In this document: positions 24,987-32,632 of the stretch, one piece after another
Layout: the number at the start of each line of letters is the position of its first letter
How positions within the stretch are numbered: position 1 is the stretch's first letter
Source: Burkholderiales bacterium
GTDB taxonomy: Bacteria > Pseudomonadota > Gammaproteobacteria > Burkholderiales > SG8-41
Assembly: GCA_919902235.1 (NCBI GenBank)
Contig: CAKKQX010000368.1
Location: 1-38,942 of the forward strand
Direction: 5' to 3'
DNA length: 38,942 nucleotides
The notes under the pieces: model-generated
Told to the model about the DNA's origin: nothing
What the model saw: the letters and a program-made list of their open reading frames with translations, nothing else
Database searches by the model: none
Made by a program: the position numbers and the translations under genes

Positions 24987-25859
24987 TCAGGTTTTCGCGA
25001 CACGCTTTGAATATGCCTCGACGAAATCGGCAGCGGCTTTGCTGCCGCGCGAAAACGATTTCATCGCTTCTTCGTGCAGGATGGACAGTGCTTCCATCTT
25101 GATTTCATTGGAGCGGTCGTTTTCCACGATATCCAGCAGCCTGCGCGGACGCGGCACGTCGACTTCGAGCACCGCGCGCACCCGGGTCGGAATATTCGAC
25201 ATGATGAACAGGCGGTCGGCGAGGAAAATCGCCTCGTCGATATCCGTGGTGACGAAGAAGTTGGTACGGCGGTTTTCCTCGTAGAGCGCCGAGTAGTACT
25301 CCCACATCAGTTCCTTGGTCATCGCGTCCAGGCCACGAAACGGTTCGTCGAGTATCATCACTTCCGGATTGTTGATCATGGCGCGCGCCAGTTCCGCGCG
25401 CCGCTGCATGCCACCCGAAAGCTGCGTGGGGTATTTCTTGCGGAATTCCTGCAACCCGACTTTTGACAACAGAAATTCAGCCAACTCCAGCGTCTCTTTG
25501 GTCACTTCGCCGCGCGCGCGGGGGCCGTAGAGAATATTGTCGTATGTCGTCATCCACGGGAACAGCGCCGTCTCCTGGAACAGTACCAGACGGTCTCGAG
25601 CCGGGCCGGTCACCGGCTTTCCATTGATGCTGATCGTGCCGGCCGTCGGGTGCTCAAAACCCGCCAGCAGGCGGATCAACGTGCTCTTGCCGCAGCCGGA
25701 CGGACCGATCATCACCGTCAGCTTGCCGCGCTCTATGGTAAACGAGCAGTCCTTCACTACTTCCTTGGCGAACTGGTTCGCTCCGTATTCTTTGCTGACG
25801 CCGGATACGACGATCTCGCCGGCCTGGATCTTGGATTTGAGCTTGTCTTCCTGACTCAT
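24987..25859 (-). CDS. ABC importer ATPase 1 (NitT/TauT type), H-loop His replaced
   Basis: A 290-residue ATPase of the nitrate/sulfonate/taurine group. Walker A GPSGCGKST (52-60), Q-loop Gln95 in LFQETALFPW, signature LSGGM (147-151) and Walker B VMILDEP are intact. The switch histidine is missing: VTTDIDEAIFL has Thr205 where VTHD is expected. The second ATPase of this operon has a normal His but a degenerate signature, so the pair would form one complete and one defective ATP site. It pairs with the permease gene 19 nt upstream. The 50-residue C-terminal extension is helical and charged. Confidence 0.9.
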   Translation of the reverse strand: MSQEDKLKSKIQAGEIVVSGVSKEYGANQFAKEVVKDCSFTIERGKLTVMIGPSGCGKSTLIRLLAGFEHPTAGTISINGKPVTGPARDRLVLFQETALFPWMTTYDNILYGPRARGEVTKETLELAEFLLSKVGLQEFRKKYPTQLSGGMQRRAELARAMINNPEVMILDEPFRGLDAMTKELMWEYYSALYEENRRTNFFVTTDIDEAIFLADRLFIMSNIPTRVRAVLEVDVPRPRRLLDIVENDRSNEIKMEALSILHEEAMKSFSRGSKAAADFVEAYSKRVAKT

Positions 25860-25878
25860 GATTTTTTCAGTCCCGTAC

Positions 25879-26754
25879 CTATCTCAAGCGCAGCCATGGA
25901 GTGACGTACTTGCCGAGCGACCTGAGCAGCTCGCTCGAGATGAAGCCGGCGATGCCTATGCTGATCATGCCGACCACGATCTGCTCGTAGGAACCGCCGA
26001 CATAGGAATTCCAGATGAAAAACCCAAGGCCGCCGCCGGCGGTGCCCCCAATCTGGCTGCCGCCGCCTGAAATCATTTCAGCCGCCACCACGACCTCCCA
26101 GGTGATCCCCATGCCGACCGCCGAACCGACCATGATGGAGGGTAAGGTCCCGGGCAGAATAATGCGGCGGAAAATATCCCAGCTCGACGAGCCCATGCTT
26201 TGCGCAGCCTGGAAGTAGCGCAGGTCGATCGACTTGGCGCCCCCGACGACGTTGATGACGATGGTGTAAAAGGCGCCGAGGAAAGTCACGAAGGTGATCG
26301 ACAGCTCCTGGGTAGGCCAGAAAATAATCGAAGCCGGCACCCAGGCCAGCGGCGGTATCGGACGCAGCACCTCGAACACCGGGAAGCCGATGCCGAACGC
26401 AGTACGGCTTACTGCCAGCAACAGGCCGAACGGGATACCGATGATCATCGCGGCAATGAAACCGCCCGCAACCCGGGAAAAACTCTTGTACCAGCTGTGC
26501 CAGTAACCGATATCTCCAATTACGCCCCCCCACGCCTTGAGTACTTCGCTGGGTGCGGGTATCGGGCCTATCCACGGCAGGTATTTTTTTTCCCATCCGG
26601 CCATGGCAAGCAGATTGCGCATCCATTCGAACTCCTCCTGAATCAACCAATGCCTGGAACGCGATCCAAGCTCCCATAAAACAAGGAACAGCAGGATCGA
26701 CAAAACACCGCGCCAGAGCGCCGTGCTGATCAGTGATTTTTTCGCTAGCGCCAT
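25879..26754 (-). CDS. ABC importer permease (NitT/TauT type)
   Basis: A 291-residue inner-membrane protein with about six spans. The start at 26754 (MALAKKSLIS) has GGAAGG upstream and lies 4 nt after the ATPase 2 stop. The coupling region includes EVLRPIPPLAWVPASIIFW and FQAAQSMGSSSWDIFRRIILPGTLPSI, typical of SsuC/TauC/NrtB permeases, and AAEMISGGGSQIGG follows. It lacks the N-terminal cNMP domain of its partner, so the transporter would have two different membrane subunits. Confidence 0.9.
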   Translation of the reverse strand: MALAKKSLISTALWRGVLSILLFLVLWELGSRSRHWLIQEEFEWMRNLLAMAGWEKKYLPWIGPIPAPSEVLKAWGGVIGDIGYWHSWYKSFSRVAGGFIAAMIIGIPFGLLLAVSRTAFGIGFPVFEVLRPIPPLAWVPASIIFWPTQELSITFVTFLGAFYTIVINVVGGAKSIDLRYFQAAQSMGSSSWDIFRRIILPGTLPSIMVGSAVGMGITWEVVVAAEMISGGGSQIGGTAGGGLGFFIWNSYVGGSYEQIVVGMISIGIAGFISSELLRSLGKYVTPWLRLR

Positions 26755-26758
26755 GGCA

Positions 26759-27619
26759 TCAACCTTCCTTCTCGCCGGCGGCAAACGCCTTCAGCGCTTC
26801 TTCATGCACCGCCTCGTTGGTTTCCTCGATTAACTCGCGGAAGCGCCTGGAAGTCAGCACGCTGTAGTCACGGGGATGCGGAATGTCGACCTCCAGTATC
26901 TTCTTGGGTTTGCACGGGCGCGTAGTCATGATGGCGACCTTGTGGCCCAGAAAAATCGCCTCTTCCAGATCGTGGGTGATGAAGAAAATCGTCACCTTGT
27001 TCTTGTAGTAGATTTCCAGCAGCGCCTCGTGCATGACCGATTTGGTAAGCGAGTCGAGCGCGCGATACGGCTCGTCAAGCAGCAGCACCTTGGGATCGTT
27101 CATCAGCGCGCGCACGATTTCGACCCTGCGGCGCATGCCTGAAGAAATCTCTCCGGGATAATTGTGCTCCACCCCGGACAACCCCGCATCCGCCATCATG
27201 CTGAGCGCCTTCTCCTTGGCTTCGGCAGGCCTCAGCTTGCCCTGCATGATGGGTCCGAAGGCGACATTATCGAGATTGGTCTTCCACGGAAACAGCGCGC
27301 CATTCTGAAACACCACGATGCGGTCGGAGCCGGGCTCGGCTTTGGGCTTGTCGGCACCGCACAACAACTCACCGTCCAGGAGTATCCGGCCGGAAGTAAT
27401 GTCGTGGAAGCCGGCAATGGCGTTGAGCAGCGTGGTCTTGCCGCAGCCGGACGGGCCAACGATCATGCAGATTTCGCCAGCCTTGATGTCGAGAGAGCAA
27501 TGGTCGACCGCCATCACCGCTGCTCCGCCGGGATCGTAAATTTTGACGACATCCTCGATGCGGATCGCGCCGCGCGCCGCAGTCCCCGCAGGTACAGCTT
27601 GCTGCATAATCGCCGACAT
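26759..27619 (-). CDS. ABC importer ATPase 2 (NitT/TauT type), degenerate signature
   Basis: A 286-residue ATPase. Walker A GPSGCGKTT (55-63), Q-loop VFQNGALFPW, Walker B VLLLDEP and switch His216 in FITHDLEEAIFL are normal. The signature is EISSGM (157-162) instead of LSGGM/Q. ATPase 1 has the reverse pattern, so the sound site would join this protein's Walker and H-loops with the signature of ATPase 1. The ATG follows the permease-cNMP stop with no gap (TAA-ATG), so translation is coupled. Confidence 0.9.
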   Translation of the reverse strand: MSAIMQQAVPAGTAARGAIRIEDVVKIYDPGGAAVMAVDHCSLDIKAGEICMIVGPSGCGKTTLLNAIAGFHDITSGRILLDGELLCGADKPKAEPGSDRIVVFQNGALFPWKTNLDNVAFGPIMQGKLRPAEAKEKALSMMADAGLSGVEHNYPGEISSGMRRRVEIVRALMNDPKVLLLDEPYRALDSLTKSVMHEALLEIYYKNKVTIFFITHDLEEAIFLGHKVAIMTTRPCKPKKILEVDIPHPRDYSVLTSRRFRELIEETNEAVHEEALKAFAAGEKEG

Positions 27620-28963
27620 TTACTGCCCTCCCAGGGCGAGCTCGCGCACGCGCCACTGCATCAGATAATCCCCCAGAATACGAACCATTGCGCTCGTCAC
27701 ATACCCCACAAAACCGAGCGTTATCATGCCGATCACGATAGTCGGATAGCGCACCATGGTGTAGGACGTGTTGATGACGTAACCCAGGCCGTACTGACCG
27801 GATACCATCTCGGCGGCAACCAGCGAAAACCAGGAAACGCCGATCGAGATCTGCAAGCCGGTGAAAATGAACGGCAGCGCGCCCGGGATGATGATGTGGC
27901 GGAATACCTGGTGCCGCTTCGCGCCCAGACAGTACGCAGCACGCACGTAAGATTCGTCTATGGATTCCACGCCCAGCATGGTGTTGAGCGCAGTGGCAAA
28001 AAACGAGGCCAGGAAAGTCAGGTAAATCACCGCCGACTCGGTGGAGATGAACATCACGATCGCGAGCGGCACCCAGGCCAGGATGGGAATGGGCCGCAGC
28101 GTTTCGAACACCGGAAACACATATTCCTTGAACTTGCGCGACCAGCCCAGGAACAACCCGAGCGGCACGCCGAGCAGCGACGCCAGCACAAAAGCCTGGG
28201 TGACGCGCCAGATACTGACCAAGATGTGCTGGTAATACTCCGCGGTATAAATGGAGAGACCATAGCTCGGATCCGGGTTCAGCCATTCCTTGATCACGAC
28301 GGTCAGTCCCGGCATTTCGCGAAAACGCGGCAACTTCCATACTTCAACCGCCAGGTACCAGAAACTCAGAAACAAGCCGAAACCGATCAGCATCAGGTAC
28401 GGGCGCGGACTCTTGAGCCACAGCGACAACCGGTACATGGTGAGATTCATGCCCTGGATATCGCTCGAATGCAGCTTGCGATGGATGGCGCGCATTTGCG
28501 CAATGAGATCGGGCACCGTGTAATCCCGGGTAATCATGGTCGCGAAACGGCTCATCACCACATCGCCGGAGTCGGGGTCGGATTCCAGCAGCCGCAGCAG
28601 ATCATCGCCGTTGATGCGGACGATTTCCGCCGGCTCGATCGCGACAGCTTTCGCCAGCCGATGCGGAAATTTTTCCAGCAGCGCCGCCCAGCCGAACACA
28701 TCGCCCGCCCCCAGCAACTGAACCGGGCGGCGTGCGTTCACCCCGGGTTCAAGCGTGTGCTCCACTTTTCCCGATAGGATGATGTAAATATCGCCGGCGC
28801 TATCGCCGGCGTCATAAATTATCGCCGCCTTGTCGTAGGCCACGCGTTTGCCGAGTTCCGCAATCCGGCGCAGCATGGTGTCGGATACGACCTGGAACGG
28901 CATTGTTTTCTTGAGGATTTCCAGCATGTTCTCGGTTATTGCTAGCTGTTTCAGCTTTATCAA
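27620..28963 (-). CDS. ABC permease with N-terminal cNMP-binding-type domain
   Basis: A 447-residue fusion. Residues ~10-150 form a CRP-type beta-roll: FQVVSDTMLRRIAELGKR, DAGDSAGDIYIILSGKVE and GDVFGWAALLEKFPHRLAKA; Trp replaces the ribose-binding Glu, and Arg is kept. After a basic linker a membrane span starts near residue 176, followed by a NitT/TauT-type permease (PVFETLRPIPILAWVPLAIV, YCLGAKRHQVFRHIIIPGALPFI). A regulatory domain on an ABC permease N-terminus is unusual, since known transport-gating domains mostly sit on ATPases. It could gate transport in response to a small ligand or redox state. The reading frame is continuous across the junction. Confidence 0.9.
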   Translation of the reverse strand: MIKLKQLAITENMLEILKKTMPFQVVSDTMLRRIAELGKRVAYDKAAIIYDAGDSAGDIYIILSGKVEHTLEPGVNARRPVQLLGAGDVFGWAALLEKFPHRLAKAVAIEPAEIVRINGDDLLRLLESDPDSGDVVMSRFATMITRDYTVPDLIAQMRAIHRKLHSSDIQGMNLTMYRLSLWLKSPRPYLMLIGFGLFLSFWYLAVEVWKLPRFREMPGLTVVIKEWLNPDPSYGLSIYTAEYYQHILVSIWRVTQAFVLASLLGVPLGLFLGWSRKFKEYVFPVFETLRPIPILAWVPLAIVMFISTESAVIYLTFLASFFATALNTMLGVESIDESYVRAAYCLGAKRHQVFRHIIIPGALPFIFTGLQISIGVSWFSLVAAEMVSGQYGLGYVINTSYTMVRYPTIVIGMITLGFVGYVTSAMVRILGDYLMQWRVRELALGGQ

Positions 28964-29017
28964 ATGGGGCTTTACCGTACTCGTGACAATTCCGCAGTGG
29001 CGTAAACCTCAACGGAC

Positions 29018-29037
29018 CCGGCTGCTTGCGCAGCCGG
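29018..29037 (-). other. Perfect 8-bp hairpin with GCAA tetraloop between binding-protein and permease genes
   Basis: CCGGCTGC-GCAA-GCAGCCGG on the transcribed strand, in the 90-nt gap after the binding-protein gene. There is no T-run, so full termination is unlikely. GNRA-capped GC stems downstream of binding-protein genes commonly protect the upstream mRNA and raise binding-protein levels over the membrane parts, and I propose the same here. Confidence 0.6.
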
Positions 29038-29053
29038 TTCTGCCCTGCTTACA

Positions 29054-30187
29054 TTATTTAACTGGTTTGAATGCCGAATCTGGTTGCGCACTGACCACGC
29101 CGATTGGCGCCTTCAGTTTGCGCTCCGCCATTGCAGCATTCGCAAATTCCGGCATCACCGCCTCAGGCCGCAGTTTCGGCACATTGATGCTCTTGATCGA
29201 ATGCAGGAAGGTGGTTGCCCGGTTGATCAATTCGGTCGCCTGGGGCGTGATGGCATAGTGCAGGGTATTGCGCACTTTGGTGCCGTCCTGCTCCGGTGTG
29301 TAGCTGCCGTAGAGCGAGTGCCATAGCACCTTGTCGCTGAACCCAGTGGTCTGCTCCATCGCGTACTTGATTACTTCCGAGGCATTTTTGGGGTCAGCCA
29401 GGAAAAGCTGGGCATCAAGCTCGGCGTTCATCCAGGCCTTGACCACATCCGGTCGCCCTTTGATGAGATCGAAGCGCATGGCCAGAAAACCGCCGTCATT
29501 TTCTTCCGGCGTGACGCCCGAAGCGGCACGACGCGCCAGACCTTCCTGCACCAGACGCGAAGCGGTTGGCTCCCAGATCACCGCCGCATCGATTTTTCCG
29601 GCACGGAAGTTGCTGGTTATCACTTCGATATTCTGATTGAGATAAGCTGCAGGTTGAACGTTATATTTTTTATAAACCGCTTGCGCATATCGATCGGTGC
29701 AGCTGCCCTTGGGAACTGCAACCTGCTTGCCATCCAGCCACTTGAGGAAGTCGACCGGTTTGGCGAATTTCGGGGCATCGTTGCGCACCAGAAAAATGTT
29801 GCACTGGTCATATCCCAGGCCGAGCGTGCCAACGATTCGTATATCCGCCACCTCCTGCTTGGTCGTCGAAACGATGGCCGGCATGTCACCCATGTAGCCG
29901 ATGTGCTGTTTTCCGGCCAGCATGTTGTTGACGATGATGGCGCCCTGCAATCCCACCTGAAACTCGACTTCAGACCCCTTGGGCAGATACTTCTCGTAGA
30001 ACTTCTTGCCGCGCATCACCACGCCGGACCATGACTGCGTGTAGTACGGCTGATACCCAACTACCAGCTTCACCGGCGCGCCGGGCTTGCCGAAATCGAT
30101 ATCGGCGGCATCGACACTGGTGCTGATTAATGCGCCGCCGACAAACACGGCACCTGCATACTGCAGTAAACGCTTGATTGAATTCAT
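29054..30187 (-). CDS. ABC importer periplasmic binding protein (NrtA/SsuA/TauA superfamily)
   Basis: A 377-residue protein starting at 30187 with AAGGAGGATGTC upstream; the track adds eight unsupported codons. A signal peptide ends near STSVDAA. Then come VVGYQPYYTQSW, LQGAIIVNNMLAGKQHIGYMGDMPAI, LKWLDGKQVAVPKGSCTDR and AGKIDAAVIWEPTASRL, the layout of NMT1/SsuA-like proteins that bind nitrate, taurine, alkanesulfonates or small heterocycles. The binding residues do not reveal the ligand. It belongs to the importer encoded just downstream and lies after the oxygenase genes. Confidence 0.9.
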   Translation of the reverse strand: MNSIKRLLQYAGAVFVGGALISTSVDAADIDFGKPGAPVKLVVGYQPYYTQSWSGVVMRGKKFYEKYLPKGSEVEFQVGLQGAIIVNNMLAGKQHIGYMGDMPAIVSTTKQEVADIRIVGTLGLGYDQCNIFLVRNDAPKFAKPVDFLKWLDGKQVAVPKGSCTDRYAQAVYKKYNVQPAAYLNQNIEVITSNFRAGKIDAAVIWEPTASRLVQEGLARRAASGVTPEENDGGFLAMRFDLIKGRPDVVKAWMNAELDAQLFLADPKNASEVIKYAMEQTTGFSDKVLWHSLYGSYTPEQDGTKVRNTLHYAITPQATELINRATTFLHSIKSINVPKLRPEAVMPEFANAAMAERKLKAPIGVVSAQPDSAFKPVK

Positions 30188-30298
30188 GACATCCTCCTTA
30201 AGTGGGCACATCTTTCACAACTTACACAACACCTGTCGGCTGCTCATCATGCGCCTGCTGTTTTTTTGTGCGCGGATGAGCAGAATCAGCGGGTTATT

Positions 30299-31027
30299 TC
30301 ATTTCGCCCCCGATGGCGCGAGGTAGCGCGCGATCAGCGACGAAAGCCGCCGCATCACCACATAACCCGAACCCGGATCGGCCTCGAGCACCTTCAACAC
30401 CTGCTTGCCATTGATCCTCAGCAGGGTCGATGGCTCCAGGCATGTCGCCTTGGCAATCCGCAGCGGCTGGCTGTCGAGCAGCGCAGCCCAGCCGAACACC
30501 TCGCCCTTGCGCAGCATGAAACCCGCCGGGCTGGTGCGGTCATCGCGGCCGATCACGAATTCGATCCTGCCCGATTCGAGCACGAAGAAGTCTTCGGCGG
30601 GATCGCCCACGTTATACAAGGTACCGCCCTGGGGAAAGGTCTCTCGCTTGGCAAGACCGTTGATTTCGGAAAGGGTTTTTTCGGCAATCCCGGAAAACAG
30701 CTCTCCGACATTCAATGCCCCGGGGGGCACGATATACACGGAATCACCGTCCACTTCGACTTTGAAGCATTCAAGCGGCGTCTCGGCAAGTCCTATCGGC
30801 GCGCCGCTCCGGATGTCCCATTGCCACAGGTGCTGGTGGCAGGTCAGGACCGAGCCATCGTACAGACCCTCGCACAGCGCGACCTCCTGGTGGGGACACA
30901 CGGCCTGGCAGGCAAAATACTCTTCGCCGGCATTGGCTACCAGCACCTTGAGCCCGCCCCCGGCATCGCATTCGCGCATGCCGTTGGACGGCACATCAGC
31001 TCTATGACAGATGAACTTTTTGCTCAT
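30299..31027 (-). CDS. Rieske [2Fe-2S] ferredoxin fused to a cNMP-binding-type domain
   Basis: A 242-residue fusion starting at 31027 (MSKKFICHRADV), 7 nt after the reductase stop. Residues 1-105 are a Rieske ferredoxin: cluster ligands Cys44, His46, Cys63, His66 in CPHQEV and CHQHLWQWD, close to the ferredoxins of toluene monooxygenases and ring dioxygenases. Residues ~112-235 are a CRP-type beta-roll with GEVFGWAALLDSQPLRIAKA. The ferredoxin would carry electrons from the reductase to the oxygenase alpha subunit. The attached domain could control this step or attach the complex to the importer. I know of no characterised protein with this pairing. Confidence 0.9.
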   Translation of the reverse strand: MSKKFICHRADVPSNGMRECDAGGGLKVLVANAGEEYFACQAVCPHQEVALCEGLYDGSVLTCHQHLWQWDIRSGAPIGLAETPLECFKVEVDGDSVYIVPPGALNVGELFSGIAEKTLSEINGLAKRETFPQGGTLYNVGDPAEDFFVLESGRIEFVIGRDDRTSPAGFMLRKGEVFGWAALLDSQPLRIAKATCLEPSTLLRINGKQVLKVLEADPGSGYVVMRRLSSLIARYLAPSGAK

Positions 31028-31034
31028 TGTTGTT

Positions 31035-32075
31035 TCAGCTGAACTTGTCGTAACGGATATTATCCGCGGTAAGCTTTGCTTCCAGCAGCAAAACGCGGAT
31101 AGCCGCATCCACGGCGGGCGGTGGCCCGGCAAGATAAGCACGGACATTCTGATACTTGCCGTTCATGTGGCGCGCCGCGACCTCATGCACCAGTCCTTTT
31201 TCGAACGCCAGGGCCGGATAGCGCTGCCCCGCAGCGGGCGGCACGTCTTCGTCCGACAATGCAATAGTGATCTGCAGCTTCTGCGGAAATTCGTTTCGAT
31301 AGCGCGATAACTCGTCAAGATAAAACGCGTCCTTGAAGGCGCGCACCCCGAAAAACACATTGCCGCCATACTGGTCGAAGTAGTGCTCCTGGCAGCCGCG
31401 CGCCAGTATCGACATCATGCCGGCGATTCCACTGCCGCCGGCAATGCACAGAATGCTCTTGGCCAGCGCCGGGAAAAACGTGGCAGATCCCAGGGGGCCG
31501 AAAAGTTCAACCGTGCTGCCCGCCGCGGCATCGCCAAACAGCCATTCAGAAGCGCCGCCACCGGACTTTTTCTTGACCACGAAATCAAGCCTGCCCGCGT
31601 CGCGCTCGAAATTCACCATCGAATAGCCGCGGTAGCCCGCCACATCCGGCACTTGCACCAGCATGAACTGGCCGGCATCAAAATCCCGCGGCGCGTCCAG
31701 CTCGACCGAAAATGCGATCACATCGCTGGTAAGCAAACGCAAATTGGTCAGAGTGCCGCGGCAGGCCGCCGGAGTGCAGGCGCCCGGATCCATGTTGTAA
31801 ACGAAGTTCGCCACTTCCAGGCTGCAATCGCCACGCGCCACGCACTGGCACATCAGAAACTCGCCCTGTTGCTTGAGGTATTTGCGTCCGGGCGCCTCCG
31901 GCCAGGCATCCGCGATGTCTCCTGCCACCAGCCGCGCCTTGCAGGTGCCACAGGTGCCGCTGCCGCACTCGTAAGGCAGATTTATGCCGTTGGCGAGGCC
32001 GGCATAAAGAATTTTTTCTCCTGCGACAGTGCTGAACTGGTACGCGCGATTTCTGGCGTTGATCTGGATTTTCAT
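31035..32075 (-). CDS. Oxygenase reductase: plant-type [2Fe-2S] + FAD + NAD domains
   Basis: A 346-residue NADH-dependent electron-transfer protein. The start at 32075 (MKIQINARNRAYQF) removes a 35-residue unsupported extension in the track. Residues ~1-95 are a plant-type ferredoxin with CGSGTCGTC and a fourth Cys in FLMCQCVA. The FAD domain has YRGYSMVNF (RxYS motif) and the NAD domain CIAGGSGIAGM. It resembles BenC/XylZ/MsmD reductases that pass electrons from NADH to Rieske centres. Its gene follows the beta-subunit gene by 22 nt and precedes the ferredoxin fusion, giving a four-component oxygenase. Confidence 0.92.
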   Translation of the reverse strand: MKIQINARNRAYQFSTVAGEKILYAGLANGINLPYECGSGTCGTCKARLVAGDIADAWPEAPGRKYLKQQGEFLMCQCVARGDCSLEVANFVYNMDPGACTPAACRGTLTNLRLLTSDVIAFSVELDAPRDFDAGQFMLVQVPDVAGYRGYSMVNFERDAGRLDFVVKKKSGGGASEWLFGDAAAGSTVELFGPLGSATFFPALAKSILCIAGGSGIAGMMSILARGCQEHYFDQYGGNVFFGVRAFKDAFYLDELSRYRNEFPQKLQITIALSDEDVPPAAGQRYPALAFEKGLVHEVAARHMNGKYQNVRAYLAGPPPAVDAAIRVLLLEAKLTADNIRYDKFS

Positions 32076-32097
32076 TGAGTACCTGGTTGCGCCAGAA

Positions 32098-32559
32098 TCA
32101 GAATGGTATGTGATAGCCGATTCCCAGCATGCGGGTATCAAGCTTGACGACCCGCTTGGCAAGGGTCGGTTTATCGCCATTCAGGGTGACTGTATCCAGG
32201 TACTTGCCGACGGCGAACAACACAGTCGCGCCGCCGTCCAGATCGGTCTTGAATACCTGCAGCACGCTGACGACCTGCGCTTGCTTCTGCGCCTGATCGA
32301 AATTTACCGTATAGACGTTCGCATGCCGCGTCAACGGCGAGTGATCGCTGTTATGACGCGGCAGCTGGGTGAGCAGCGTTTGCATGCCGGCTTTGTCATG
32401 ATCCAGCCAGATCATGTCCTTGCGGATCTCGGGGCTGTGCGCGGTGATGGTGTAGCGGAATTGCTCACTGCACAGATCGAGATAAGCTTTGAAATCTTTC
32501 TCGTCCAGCAGCAGGCACGACTGGTAAACCAGTTCTTCAACAGCGGTTCGGTCCAACAT
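32098..32559 (-). CDS. Ring-hydroxylating-type oxygenase small (beta) subunit
   Basis: A 153-residue SnoaL/NTF2-fold protein typical of oxygenase beta subunits. The start at 32559 (MLDRTAVEELVYQSCLLLDEKDF) has GGAGAGGAGCC upstream; the track start is 13 codons earlier. LCSEQFRYTITAHSPEIRKDM and LTRHANVYTVN match the family layout. It is somewhat shorter than aromatic dioxygenase beta subunits (about 160-190), closer to small-substrate members. It probably has a structural role in an alpha3beta3 complex. Confidence 0.85.
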   Translation of the reverse strand: MLDRTAVEELVYQSCLLLDEKDFKAYLDLCSEQFRYTITAHSPEIRKDMIWLDHDKAGMQTLLTQLPRHNSDHSPLTRHANVYTVNFDQAQKQAQVVSVLQVFKTDLDGGATVLFAVGKYLDTVTLNGDKPTLAKRVVKLDTRMLGIGYHIPF

Positions 32560-32632
32560 GGCTCCTCTCCTTGCCCCCGGCGCCGGCGACTTGCGCAAGC
32601 ACGCCGGCGGGCGGACATCACATCAATATTTT

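Noticed and set aside
27164-28777. 537-residue plus-strand ORF opposite the ABC genes
   Set aside because: Crosses two clear genes in antisense; no recognisable domain, composition typical of GC-rich shadow frames.
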